Assembly (NCBI GenBank): GCA_958295805.1 | Contig: OY282373.1 | Span: forward strand, 2,203,001-2,267,000 | DNA length: 64,000 nt | Reading direction: 5' to 3' | DNA from: an uncultured Nitrospirales bacterium | GTDB lineage: Bacteria; Nitrospirota; Nitrospiria; Nitrospirales; UBA8639 | Part shown: piece after piece, positions 27,791-36,375 of the stretch | How the letters are laid out: each line of letters starts with the position of its first letter | How positions within the stretch are numbered: position 1 is the first letter of the stretch | Made by a program: the position numbers and the translations under genes | Notes under the pieces: model-generated | Database searches by the model: none | What the model was told of the DNA's origin: nothing | Seen by the model: the letters and a program-made list of their open reading frames with translations, nothing else

Positions 27791-28849
27791 ATGATGAGAG
27801 CGTTCCGTAAACCGCAGTCCGCGGTGTTCCTGTACCGGGACGGTATGATTAATCGACCGGAAACATCATCATCGATACGGATTTCCGAAGAACGCAATGG
27901 AATGCGCCTGGTTTCCGTGTCGGCAGATGTATCCGCTAACAGGAAGGAATGGGAGACCGCCTATTCGCTTGAACTCATTGAGCACATCCTGCGGGTCAAG
28001 GGACCGGCCTGGCTCTGCGACGAGATCATGAGAGACGAGGATCCTTCTACATGTGAGAGCTTTATTCGTTGGAACATTCTGACCTATCTGGATCGAGAAG
28101 ACTTCGCCGGGCGCCGTCTGCTCGACTTTGGCTCGGGCCATGGGGCATCGACCATGGTGCTCTCGCGGATGTTTCCGCAGACCCGGATAGTGGGTGTAGA
28201 ACTCGTATCCGAGTGTGTGGAGGTCGCCCGGAAGCGAGCAGAATTCTACGGTGTGACCGACCGCGTCAGGTTTGCCCTGTCTCCCGATTCGAACAGTCTG
28301 CCGGCCGGCATCGGTGGTGATTTTGATTACGTCGTACTCTCGGGCGTATATGAGCATCTGTTGCCGGAGGAAAGGCAGTCAGTCCTCCCCCTCGTCTGGT
28401 CGAGACTGCGACAAGGAGGCATGCTCTTCATCTTCGAAACTCCTCACCGATGGTTTCCCATCGAATCGCACACGACCGTCTTGCCGTTCATCAACTACCT
28501 GCCCGACCGTGTGGCTCATTGGTCTGCCCGCCACTTTTCGCGTTCGTACCGAGTAAAACCGGACATATCATGGACGGATCTATTGCGAGAGGGTATACGT
28601 GGAGGAACCGTGCGGGAGATCGTGTCAATTCTGGATGGACGGGGTGCCGAACTTCTTAGCCCCTCGTACGATGGCGCGACCAGAGACCAGATTGATCTCT
28701 GGTATCAACACGTCGTCGATAGCGCCGATGGACGGAAGTTGTTGACAAGACGCCTTGCGATGCTGGTTCTCAAGGGGATCAAGGCAGTGACGGGTTACGC
28801 GTTGAGTCCTTATCTGGGTGTTGCTTTCAGGAAATATGAGTCTCCTTGA
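27791..28849 (+). CDS. SAM-dependent methyltransferase
   Basis: A 352-residue protein with motif I LLDFGSGHGASTMVL near residue 110, strand 2 VGVELVSECVEVARKRA, and post-I YVVLSGVYEHLLPEERQ. The closing MLFIFETPHRWFPIESH is typical of Methyltransf_11/23-type enzymes. It follows the heptose kinase by 11 bp, so the product may be a methylated heptose or another sugar of the same pathway (inference). The exact start is uncertain, as further Met codons lie in the first 40 residues. Confidence 0.75.
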   Translation: MMRAFRKPQSAVFLYRDGMINRPETSSSIRISEERNGMRLVSVSADVSANRKEWETAYSLELIEHILRVKGPAWLCDEIMRDEDPSTCESFIRWNILTYLDREDFAGRRLLDFGSGHGASTMVLSRMFPQTRIVGVELVSECVEVARKRAEFYGVTDRVRFALSPDSNSLPAGIGGDFDYVVLSGVYEHLLPEERQSVLPLVWSRLRQGGMLFIFETPHRWFPIESHTTVLPFINYLPDRVAHWSARHFSRSYRVKPDISWTDLLREGIRGGTVREIVSILDGRGAELLSPSYDGATRDQIDLWYQHVVDSADGRKLLTRRLAMLVLKGIKAVTGYALSPYLGVAFRKYESP

Positions 28850-29078
28850 ACACATGTGGGTCAGGGGCGGGGCCAGTTCGCGGTTGGGGTATCAGCCCGC
28901 CCGAGGATGCTTTCGAGCGACGTCGCAATCACCAGACCGTCCACCCCGAGTTTCTTTGCCAGCCTGACCATCTCTCCGTCATTCCTGCGTGTCGGCACGT
29001 GGTGTACGCAACAGTTGTATAACATTTCTACCCATACATGCGTTCGCTGCACAAAGTACGGGGTTTTCAGACCGAAAC

Positions 29079-29125
29079 AGCGTGTGGCTCAAGTTCACTG
29101 CCAGTGAGGGTAAGCCACACACGCT
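29079..29125. terminator. Strong hairpin, possible bidirectional terminator
   Basis: Arms AGCGTGTGGCT and AGCCACACACGCT (two-base bulge) enclose a TCACTG/CAGTGA inner stem. It lies between convergent genes. A weak TTTTC follows on the plus side. Confidence 0.45.
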
Positions 29126-29143
29126 AACGGTTTTCTTCAGGCT

Positions 29144-29171
29144 GTCATTCCCGCGAAAGCGGGGAAATGAC
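29144..29171. repeat. REP-like palindrome
   Basis: GTCATTCCCGC-GAAA-GCGGGGAAATGAC matches the common intergenic palindrome type GTCATTCCCGCGAAAGCGGG known from many Gram-negative genomes. Confidence 0.65.
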
Positions 29172-29402
29172 GGGTCTTTGATTTATGCAACAATCGGGTG
29201 TACCTGTGCGGAGATTCGGAGTGTGGCGAACCTCACCCCGCGTAGGCGGACGCGCCGGCGAGCGCCAGAACGCGATCGTGGAGAACCGGCCGAAGGCGGA
29301 GCCGGATTCCTGATCACGTGACTCGATGCTTGATACCATGGCGTCCACCCTCCGCACGATCTCACCCGGAGAATCGGGTCTGTCGCCGCTGCGCGGAGTC
29401 TG

Positions 29403-30461
29403 CTACAGGCCGCGCAGGTCCGCAGCCATGCGGTCGTGCCATTTCGCGCTGCGGAAGTCTTCTCCCCGGCGTTTGGCGCCATCGCAGAGCCGCCGGTACA
29501 GATCGGGGTCGTCCAGCAACCGCTTGATGGCGGACCGCACCTCGCCAGCGGATCGGGGCTCCACGAGCAGCCCGTTCTCTTCGTGCCCGACAAGCTCCGG
29601 AACGGCGCGCCACCTTGCGGCGATGACGGGCAGGCCGCACTGGAAGGCTTCGAGGATGACGCCGGGATAGCCCTCCCCTGGGTAATAGCTTGGGAACAGC
29701 AGCAAGTCGTGTTCGCTCAGAACCCGGGGCACGTCCTCCGGCTCCAGCACGCCGCCATAGGTCGCCTTGGGATGGGCCTCGAACAGGGACCAATCCGTGT
29801 CGGACATGCCGGGTCCGAAGACCTGAAGATGACACGGCTCGGGCAGGTGGCGGCACGCATTGAGTGCCTCGGCCAGCCCCTTGGTCATGTGCAGTCGGCC
29901 GAAGAAGATCAGCTTCCTGATCTCCGCGCGCCTGACCATGGCGGGCACCTGGACGTTTCTCGTGCCGGGAAACCAGCGAAAATTGGGCCGGTGTTCGAAG
30001 TTCCGGTACGACTGCCGCGTCTCGACGTACACCAACGAACAGCGCATCCAGGTCCGCTCGGCCAGCCAGCGGGCCACGGCGCCGTATCCGTCATACACCA
30101 GACCCAGGTCACCACCGGAAAGCCTCATCACCAGAGGCCGGTGCGCCATCCTGCAGATCGCCCAGATGGACGACGCGAGGACCAGCGCTGAATGGGGGGC
30201 TATGACGAGGAACGCGACCTGGGAGCGTCGGATCTTCATCACGATTCCCTGGATGGCCCGTAGGAACCTCACAAGGCGAATGACCTGGAATCTCCACGGG
30301 GAGATGTTGGTCACATCGCCTGACGTGTCAAGGACCTCCAGCACGAACCCCCGCTGGCCCAATTCACGAACCGAGTCGCCGGCCAGCAGCCTGTGCCCGC
30401 CGATCACGTTGGTGGCCGACGCCCCGGATCCCAGCGGGGCGATGAGCAGAATCTTCGTCAT
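29403..30461 (-). CDS. GT4 family glycosyltransferase
   Basis: A 352-residue GT-B enzyme starting MTKILLIAPLGSGASATNVIGG. It contains KLIFFGRLHMTKGLAEAL, YGGVLEPEDVPRVLSEHDLLLFPSYYPGE and the catalytic block EAFQCGLPVIAARWRAVPE. The ATG at 30461 is preceded by TGGAGGT. It is closely related to the GT4 genes at 20654 and 42238. Its 5' side abuts a flippase fragment, so it was probably once the gene after an intact wzx, as at 42238-44528. Confidence 0.85.
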   Translation of the reverse strand: MTKILLIAPLGSGASATNVIGGHRLLAGDSVRELGQRGFVLEVLDTSGDVTNISPWRFQVIRLVRFLRAIQGIVMKIRRSQVAFLVIAPHSALVLASSIWAICRMAHRPLVMRLSGGDLGLVYDGYGAVARWLAERTWMRCSLVYVETRQSYRNFEHRPNFRWFPGTRNVQVPAMVRRAEIRKLIFFGRLHMTKGLAEALNACRHLPEPCHLQVFGPGMSDTDWSLFEAHPKATYGGVLEPEDVPRVLSEHDLLLFPSYYPGEGYPGVILEAFQCGLPVIAARWRAVPELVGHEENGLLVEPRSAGEVRSAIKRLLDDPDLYRRLCDGAKRRGEDFRSAKWHDRMAADLRGL

Positions 30462-30469
30462 CTTGACCT

Positions 30470-30780
30470 CCACTGACGGCCGAGCCGCTGTGGATCATCG
30501 AGATCGCCAATCCTCCGCCGGCGAGACAGATCGTCAGGGCGGAGGACACGCCCTATCTGCCTCGCCAGGACCAAATACTGCGCGCCCGACTGGACGCCGG
30601 GCGTGAAGAGCATCCCCAGCAGAGTGCCGAACACGAGGCAGACGGCATAGCTGCCCCGTCCTTCTGGCAACAGCCAAGCGAGCAGCCCCTGGACGAGCAG
30701 ACCGGGGGCGACGAGGCCGATGCGAGGGATTGCGAACAATATGGCGATGTCCTGGCCGCCGGTCAAGGCGAAGGGGCCCC
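30470..30780 (-). pseudogene. Truncated Wzx flippase fragment
   Basis: From TGGQDIAILFA through LPEGRGSYAVCLVFGTLLGMLFTPGVQSGAQYLVLARQ the reading is collinear with residues of the flippase at 43359-44528 (TGGQDVSVMFA...LPEGRGAYAVCIAFGTLLGVLLTPG). After the LARQ equivalent the frame shifts and continues as SSALTICLAGGGLA before homology ends. Only about 100 codons remain. The 5' end overlaps the 3' end of the GT2 gene, so a deletion or recombination joined them. Confidence 0.75.
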
Positions 30781-32808
30781 GGTCTCGGTCGAACCGACCC
30801 GAACCGAGAGAAAGAAACCGATTCCCCAGCTCAGGTGCATGGTTACGAGGACCAGCGGGAGCAGGAGCGCGGCGTACGAACGGCGACGGATGCCGACCGT
30901 CAGAGAGCCGAGCACCAGGATGAGGCCGTACGTGAGCAGCACTACCGTTATCGCCCAGAAGACGCTGGCGATGCCGCCGACCACGGCCAGGAGCGGCGCG
31001 ATGATCAATCCCAGCAGCAACAGCGGGCTGGCGAGATGCCGGGGCAGCAGGGAGGCCGGATGTCGTCGCGCCACGACCCGCTTCCATCGGCCGTAATCGA
31101 AATATTGCCGAGCGAGAGCCCCCAAGGTGCCGCGGGGCTGGTAGTCAACCACGAGTTCGGGATCGAACCACACCATTTCCCCGCGCGCCCGCAGCCGCCA
31201 GTTGAGTTCGTAGTCCTGATTTCGAACGAAGGTAGGGTCGACGCCGTCCACTTCCTCCAACGCATCACGCCGGAACGCGCCCAGGAAGACGGTGTCGACG
31301 GGCCCCTCCACGCCGCCCAGTCGGTAGCGGGCGCCGCCAGCCCCCAGGGGAGTGGTCATCGCCATCGCCACCGCGCACTCGAAGAACGTGGTGCCGACCG
31401 GATGTTGCCGGCCGCCGACGTTGGCCGCCCCCGTCCTTTGCAATATGCTCACCACGCGGCGCAGATATCCGGGTGGGAACACCGTATGGGCGTCGCACCG
31501 CACGAGGATCTCTCCGGTTGCCGCCCCGTGCGCCGCGCGCAACCCGAAGCCGGCGGTCTGTTCCGGATTGGGAACCAGTCTCACCGTCGGGTACAGCCGC
31601 CGAACCAGATCGGACGTGGCCGCGGTGTCGGATCCGTCGGCGACGATGACCTCTACCGAACCCTTGTAGTCCTGAAACAACACCGAGTCGATCGCCGCCC
31701 CGATGGTCGCCTCGGCGTTCCGAGCCGGGATGACAACCGACACCGACGGCAAGACAGCGGGGACGCTGCGAAAAAGCCCCCAGCGCGCCACCAGTTCCCT
31801 CTTGGTCCGAATATGGGTAAAGAAACCGATTCCCCAGCTCAGGTGCATGGTTGCGAGGACCAGCGGGAGCAGGAGCGCGGCGTACGAACGGCGACGGATG
31901 CCGACCGTCAGAGAGCCGAGCACCAGGGTGAGGACGTACGTGAGCGGCACTGTCATTGTCGCCCAAAAGACGCTGACGATGTTGCCGACCACGGCCAGGA
32001 GCGGCGCGATGATCAATCCCAGCAGCAACAGCGGGCTGGCGAGATGCCGGGGCAGCAGGGAGGCCGGATGTCGTCGCGCCACGACCTGCTTCCATCGGCC
32101 GTAATTGAAATATTGCCGAGCGAGAGCCCCCAAGGTGTCGCGGGGCTGGTAGTCAACCACGAGTTCGGGATCGAACCACACCATTTCCCCGCGCGCCCGC
32201 AGCCGCCAGTTGAGTTCGTAGTCCTCGGCCCCCCCAAGGGTAGGGTCGACGCCGCGCACCTTCTCCAACACATCGCGCCGGAACGCGCCCAGGAAGACAG
32301 TGTCGACGGGACCCTCCGCGCCGCCCAGTCGGTGGCGGGCGCCGCCAGCCCCCAAGGGAGTGGTCATCGCCATCGCCACCGCGCGCCCGAAGAACGTGGT
32401 GCCGACCGGCCGTTGCCGGCCGCCGACGTTGGCCGCCCCCGTCCTTTGCAACGTGCTCACCACGCGACTCAAATATCCGGGTGGGAACACCGTATGGGCG
32501 TCGCACCGCACGAGGATCTCTCCGGTTGCCTCCTTGTACGCTGCTTGGATTCCGAACGTGATGATCTGTTCAGGATTGGAAACCAGTCTCACCGTCGGGT
32601 ACAGCCGCCGAACCAGATCGGACGTGGCCGCAGTGTCGGATCCGTCGGCGACGATGACCTCTACCGAACCCTTGTAGTCCTGAGACAACACCGAGTCGAC
32701 CGCCGCCCCGATGGTCGCCTCATCGTTCCGAACCGGGATGAGAACCGACACCGACGGCAAGGGAATCGCAGTGGTCGACTGCGGGATGAGAATAGGACTC
32801 TTCTTCAT
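30763..32808 (-). CDS. Fused tandem GT2 glycosyltransferase (two ExoA-like domains)
   Basis: Two complete ExoA-like GT2 modules in one frame, 681 residues from Met at 32808 (the frame extends to 32874). Each module begins LPSVSVxIPxRNxEATIGAA and has IVADGSDTA, CDAHTVFPPGYL (the acidic donor motif), FLGAFRRD and QDYELNWRLRARGE-type segments. Each ends in about three hydrophobic helices (SPLLLLGLIIAPLLAVVG). The two copies are nearly identical at DNA level with a period of exactly 1008 bp (30811-31753 and 31819-32761). Recent duplication and in-frame fusion is likely. Both modules keep their catalytic motifs. Confidence 0.82.
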   Translation of the reverse strand: MKKSPILIPQSTTAIPLPSVSVLIPVRNDEATIGAAVDSVLSQDYKGSVEVIVADGSDTAATSDLVRRLYPTVRLVSNPEQIITFGIQAAYKEATGEILVRCDAHTVFPPGYLSRVVSTLQRTGAANVGGRQRPVGTTFFGRAVAMAMTTPLGAGGARHRLGGAEGPVDTVFLGAFRRDVLEKVRGVDPTLGGAEDYELNWRLRARGEMVWFDPELVVDYQPRDTLGALARQYFNYGRWKQVVARRHPASLLPRHLASPLLLLGLIIAPLLAVVGNIVSVFWATMTVPLTYVLTLVLGSLTVGIRRRSYAALLLPLVLATMHLSWGIGFFTHIRTKRELVARWGLFRSVPAVLPSVSVVIPARNAEATIGAAIDSVLFQDYKGSVEVIVADGSDTAATSDLVRRLYPTVRLVPNPEQTAGFGLRAAHGAATGEILVRCDAHTVFPPGYLRRVVSILQRTGAANVGGRQHPVGTTFFECAVAMAMTTPLGAGGARYRLGGVEGPVDTVFLGAFRRDALEEVDGVDPTFVRNQDYELNWRLRARGEMVWFDPELVVDYQPRGTLGALARQYFDYGRWKRVVARRHPASLLPRHLASPLLLLGLIIAPLLAVVGGIASVFWAITVVLLTYGLILVLGSLTVGIRRRSYAALLLPLVLVTMHLSWGIGFFLSVRVGSTETGAPSP
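30811..31753. repeat. Tandem repeat of GT2 module, copy 1
   Basis: Nearly identical to 31819-32761 at a constant offset of 1008 bp (336 codons), with no net indel between the ends. Confidence 0.85.
31819..32761. repeat. Tandem repeat of GT2 module, copy 2
   Basis: Partner of 30811-31753. Differences are scattered substitutions, with a denser patch around 32530-32580 (the region after CDAHTVFPPGYL and ATGEI). Confidence 0.85.
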
Positions 32809-32874
32809 GTCCCGTGACTTCAATGTATCGATCCGGCCGCCACCGGGAGCATTCCGTTTATCACAAGATGCCAC

Positions 32875-33281
32875 GGCCGGTGCGGTTCCCTTTGCCGCTA
32901 CCGAGCAGGACCCTGGACCAACCGACCGCGGCTCGGATCGAAGCGGTTCACCGAAGACGCACCATCAGCTTCGACGGCCCTGCCGCGTGATGCCCAGCTC
33001 GCCCGGGCGACGTCGTGCCGGCCGAGGGCATCAAGCACCAGCGTCCGCTCCAAGTCCGCGCTCCCCGGCGGGCGTCAGCCGGCGTTCGGCGACAGTCTGG
33101 CGGAATGCCGCCGGGAAGGCGTTCGGATCCTGCGGAGACTGCCACTCCTTGTGCGCTCATCACAGAGAGCAAGCTGCACACAAGTGGTGCAGCCCCGCTG
33201 CGGCGACAAGCAGGCACACGAACGCCGCAAGAGCCAGCCGTTCCGGAGAAACGCGCATGGGGTGGGAGGGGACAGGAATGC
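32875..33281. other. Intergenic remnant region
   Basis: No intact gene. On the minus strand a 41-codon ORF from 33285 to 33160, overlapping the upstream stop as ATGA, has a single hydrophobic segment (LALAAFVCLLVAAAGL) and looks like the N-terminal stub of a membrane protein. Further down, short readings such as LERTLVLDALGRHDVARA resemble a Fis-type helix-turn-helix of a sigma-54 regulator but are broken by frameshifts. Confidence 0.35.
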
Positions 33282-34051
33282 TCATTTGCGTTCTTTCCAA
33301 GGGAACTCCCCTTCCCAGAGGCTATCGAAACCGGCGTCCATCCGCAAGCCGCTGACCGGAACTCCGGTGCGGATTTCTCCGCCCTGGCCCCGGATGGTCT
33401 GGGCCAGCCTGTCGGCCAGGGCGGCGAGGCCGCCCTTGTAGTAGGCCAGTCGTTCCCCGCTGCCCCTGCCGCGGCTGCCGCCCCGCAGCTTAAGCTTGTT
33501 CCAGAACCAGACCGCCGCCACTTCTTCCGCCAGATCGCCGAACTTGCCCCGCAGGAGCGGCTCCCACACCACCCGATAGACCCGCTCGCCGCCCATCTCG
33601 CGCAGCCAGTCCGCGGCGGTGCGGTCTTCGAGGGCGCGTCAGTCCTTCACCCGACGCGCCCACAATGCCAGCAGCCCGAGCCGGAGGCGGTCCGGAACGG
33701 CAGGGGCAAGAAGCGCAGCAGGTCAAGGGGCGTCGAGAGCTTGAAGAAGTCGTGGGCGTAGTACGTGCCAATCCGGGTAGGGCGCAGTACCACCTCGGCT
33801 GACCGGCACAGCTCCGCGATGAGTTCCATCACGTGGACGTCGTTGGTGAACCAGTGGTGGTAGAACTTCTCAAGCCGCGCGCCGCCGGCGGCGAAGCTGC
33901 CGGCGCGGCCGCTGACTTCGGCATCGCGCTCCAGCACCGTGGCGCGGACGCCGCGCCGGCCCAACTCGTAGGCCGCGGCGAGCCCGCAGAAGCCGCCGCC
34001 GATCACCTCGACGTGGGGCCGGGAGACGCCGGCCATCGTCCGGCTACTCAT
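33282..34051 (-). pseudogene. FAD/NAD(P)-binding oxidoreductase (amine-oxidase type), broken
   Basis: Starts ATGAGTAGC overlapping the upstream stop and encodes HVEVIGGGFCGLAAAYELGRRG (dinucleotide-binding GxGxxG type) and VLERDAEV. KFYHHWFTNDVHVMELI follows. Near 33690 a frameshift is needed to continue as DRLRLGLLALWARRVKD, and a TGA follows where relatives would have Trp. The last part (GERVYRVVWEPLLRGKFG, YYKGGLAALADRLA) then ends abruptly in FDSLWEGEF, which resembles the end of the recurrent C-terminal domain. It is therefore frameshifted, nonsense-mutated and chimeric. Confidence 0.8.
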
Positions 34052-36344
34052 CGAAGCGAACTTCCCCTTCCCAGAGGTGTGTGTAGGAGCCGTCCTCGCG
34101 GACAAGGTACTGGCCGGTGCGGATGCCGGCGATGTCATAGGCGGGAAGTTCGCGCACGGCTACGGGGCGCTCGGTTAGCAGAAGGTCGTAGTCTTTGAAG
34201 CGGAAGTCGAGGGTGTCGAACCCATGCCGCTTTCTGTGGTCGGGAAGGTCGTCCACGTCAACCGGGATGAGGTGCAGAAAGAAACGCATGCCGGCGGTGC
34301 TGCTGGGCTGCACAGGCAGGGAGGGCACGGTCATCGCCTTGATCCGATTGCCACGGCTGTCGGTGTAGTCCACATAGGCCCGCAGTTGCTGGCCAACATC
34401 CGCGGTGGTGGGTGTGTACAGTGTGTACTCGTAGGTGGATCCTGGACGGCCGGAGCCGGAGACATTGGTCCAGCCTTCGGCATCGCCGCCGCGCTCCCAC
34501 TGCCAGGGGCTCCGGTCTGTGAAGCCCGCGCGATGCGCGGCAGGGGACAACGCGACGTAGAACGGCTTACCCGCTATCGGTATGTCCTGTCTGATGAATT
34601 GGGCGGCTCTATCCTCGCCTTGGCGCCCGACGTAAATCAGGCTGTTCCCGTTACGATACACATCAAAATAGCCATCGCGACGGATTACAAGTTCAGATTC
34701 CTGAATCATCTCGTCTATCTGCGCTGAATAGCCGCGCTGGCGGTAGAGAAAAATCTGCCTGTTTTCGGGCGTCAGCAGAGCGGGGACGGCGACTCGTTGG
34801 CGCGAGATGAAAAAATCGTATGCGAAGCTATCAGGCCACACAGGCCACGAGCGTCCAATCATTCTTCCTGCAAGATAATAATTTACCCCCCCCCCACCCC
34901 CCGCAAACCAACGGTAGGATATGGGGACAAAAACGCTCTGTCCCGCCTCTGTTATTGTCCTGATATGCTCAAAATCGGCAACGACCGCTTCCTGAAATTC
35001 GGACGCCTGCTGGTCGTGACCAACGCGCCCCATCTGGAAGCTGGAAAGAACGAAGATCAGCAGCGCGGCCGCGGAGAGACCGACAAGAAGACGGTCGCCG
35101 AATAACCGGCGTAGGCACAACAGCCCTATTGAGAAGAGTACCAACGGAACGCCGATATAGAAGACGCTCTCATAATCATGCATAAAGACATGATGGCGCA
35201 TCGGCAATGCCCAGCAGAAGCCGGACAGCACCAAGGTGGCCAGCAGCATTTTGTAGCGGGCAACCAGCAGCCCCAGGACGACGACACTGGACGCCAACGC
35301 GCCAATAATCACACCGAGGTAGTCCTTGTCCTCATAGATGTCGGTGTTGTCAAACGGACTGACATAGAACGGCAGCGTGGCTCTGGCGATATGGTAGAAC
35401 TGATTCTCCAGGAAGTTCTCCCATGCCAGAGCCTCGGCGTAGCGCTCGTTGAACTCGTCATCCGCTCCAAGGCGATAGGTTATGGACTTCACCGTCGGCA
35501 GTTCAGTCAGCGGGACCTCACCGTCAAACGCCCGGTATTCGTTGCCCTGGTTGAAGAAGAGCACCGCCATGCCGAAAAGCAGGGTGACGACGCCCAGCGT
35601 CAGGTAGCGGCTGAACGGCGGCGCGGCGACGCAGCGCTTGATTCGACCTGCCAAACTCGGAGGGGCAGATAGCCGGCGCGCCCGGTTCAGTTCGCGTAGC
35701 AGGCCAAGAACGATAAACGGCAGCAGCAGCGCATAGACGTGCCAGCCCAACAGCAGCGCCGCGCACGCCTTGATGAGCAACTGCCGGAAGCGGCCCTCCT
35801 GGACAAAAAGAACCATGCCGTGGACGGTCAGCAGCACGCCGAAAAGGGAGAGCCCATTTTCGGTAGCGAGCATATCGTTGTAATACAGCAAGTAGTACGA
35901 CGAGAACGCCAGCAGAGTGGCAGTTAAGGCAATCCAGCGGTTGGCGGTCAGCCGGCAGAGGGACAGGTAGGCCAGCACCGCGCTACCGGCGAAGAAGAGC
36001 AGAAACACCACGCGGGCGGCATGGATTCGCGCCGAAAAGTCATTCCCGAACGGCAATATGGCCAGTTTGATGAGCGCATAGCCGCCAAGCGGAAAACGAT
36101 TGTATGGAGCGTAGGAAGGGGTGCCGTCTTTATCCAGGGTTTGATTATGGAACATCAGAAGGTTGTGTTCGGGGGATAAATTTGCGGCTACCACCAATTG
36201 GTACGCCGATAGCGTATTGTGGAACCCGGGCCGGTAGAACTGTCCCCGGTCGTTGCCGAACAGGAACACCGTTGACAGCGCCGACAGGAGTAGCAGCAGC
36301 GGCAACGATGGGCGGAAGGAGGGTTTGACCTTCTTGAAGATCAT
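34044..36344 (-). CDS. GT-C type membrane protein with Ig-like insert and recurrent C-terminal domain
   Basis: A 766-residue protein. Residues 1-470 contain about 11 hydrophobic helices with a short acidic first loop, as in polyprenyl-phosphate-dependent GT-C enzymes of the ArnT/PMT type; the donor is unknown. Residues 560-572 (FDVYRNGNSLIYV) start the recurrent domain. It is split by an Ig-like module at about 597-677 (WQWERGGDAEGWTNV, YTPTTADVGQQLRAYV) and resumes at FFLHLIPVDVDDLPDHRKRHGFDTLDF to the end. In the periplasmic part, G10 and G6 tracts separated by T (34886-34902) encode a run of glycines after YRWFA. The oxidoreductase pseudogene overlaps its stop. Confidence 0.75.
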   Translation of the reverse strand: MIFKKVKPSFRPSLPLLLLLSALSTVFLFGNDRGQFYRPGFHNTLSAYQLVVAANLSPEHNLLMFHNQTLDKDGTPSYAPYNRFPLGGYALIKLAILPFGNDFSARIHAARVVFLLFFAGSAVLAYLSLCRLTANRWIALTATLLAFSSYYLLYYNDMLATENGLSLFGVLLTVHGMVLFVQEGRFRQLLIKACAALLLGWHVYALLLPFIVLGLLRELNRARRLSAPPSLAGRIKRCVAAPPFSRYLTLGVVTLLFGMAVLFFNQGNEYRAFDGEVPLTELPTVKSITYRLGADDEFNERYAEALAWENFLENQFYHIARATLPFYVSPFDNTDIYEDKDYLGVIIGALASSVVVLGLLVARYKMLLATLVLSGFCWALPMRHHVFMHDYESVFYIGVPLVLFSIGLLCLRRLFGDRLLVGLSAAALLIFVLSSFQMGRVGHDQQASEFQEAVVADFEHIRTITEAGQSVFVPISYRWFAGGGGGVNYYLAGRMIGRSWPVWPDSFAYDFFISRQRVAVPALLTPENRQIFLYRQRGYSAQIDEMIQESELVIRRDGYFDVYRNGNSLIYVGRQGEDRAAQFIRQDIPIAGKPFYVALSPAAHRAGFTDRSPWQWERGGDAEGWTNVSGSGRPGSTYEYTLYTPTTADVGQQLRAYVDYTDSRGNRIKAMTVPSLPVQPSSTAGMRFFLHLIPVDVDDLPDHRKRHGFDTLDFRFKDYDLLLTERPVAVRELPAYDIAGIRTGQYLVREDGSYTHLWEGEVRFDE
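34886..34902 (-). repeat. In-frame G-rich tract (G6 T G10 on the minus strand)
   Basis: C10 A C6 on the plus strand. It encodes AGGGGGV in the GT-C protein. Homopolymers of ten are prone to slippage and would shift the frame, removing the C-terminal domain. Confidence 0.6.
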
Positions 36345-36375
36345 GTCGCAGAAACCTCAGGGGGCGCCGGCCCGG

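Larger units (their letters stand above)
28850..29402. other. Convergent intergenic region with palindromes and a gene remnant
   Basis: On the minus strand 28861-29052 reads a short segment ending in NDGEMVRLAKKLGVDGLVI. It vaguely resembles the C-terminus of glycerophosphodiester phosphodiesterases and is probably a remnant. Two palindromes lie at 29079-29125 and 29144-29171. The rest shows no gene. The region separates the plus-strand block from the minus-strand block. Confidence 0.45.

Noticed and set aside
30811-32761. Template/variable repeat pair of a diversity-generating retroelement
   Set aside because: No reverse transcriptase is nearby, and the differences are not confined to adenine positions; plain gene duplication explains it.
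30730-32817. A 695-codon plus-strand ORF opposite the double GT2 gene
   Set aside because: It mirrors the repeated GC-rich GT2 sequence, has a low-complexity Arg/Gly/Asp/Pro-rich composition and no family resemblance, while the opposite strand encodes clear GT2 motifs.
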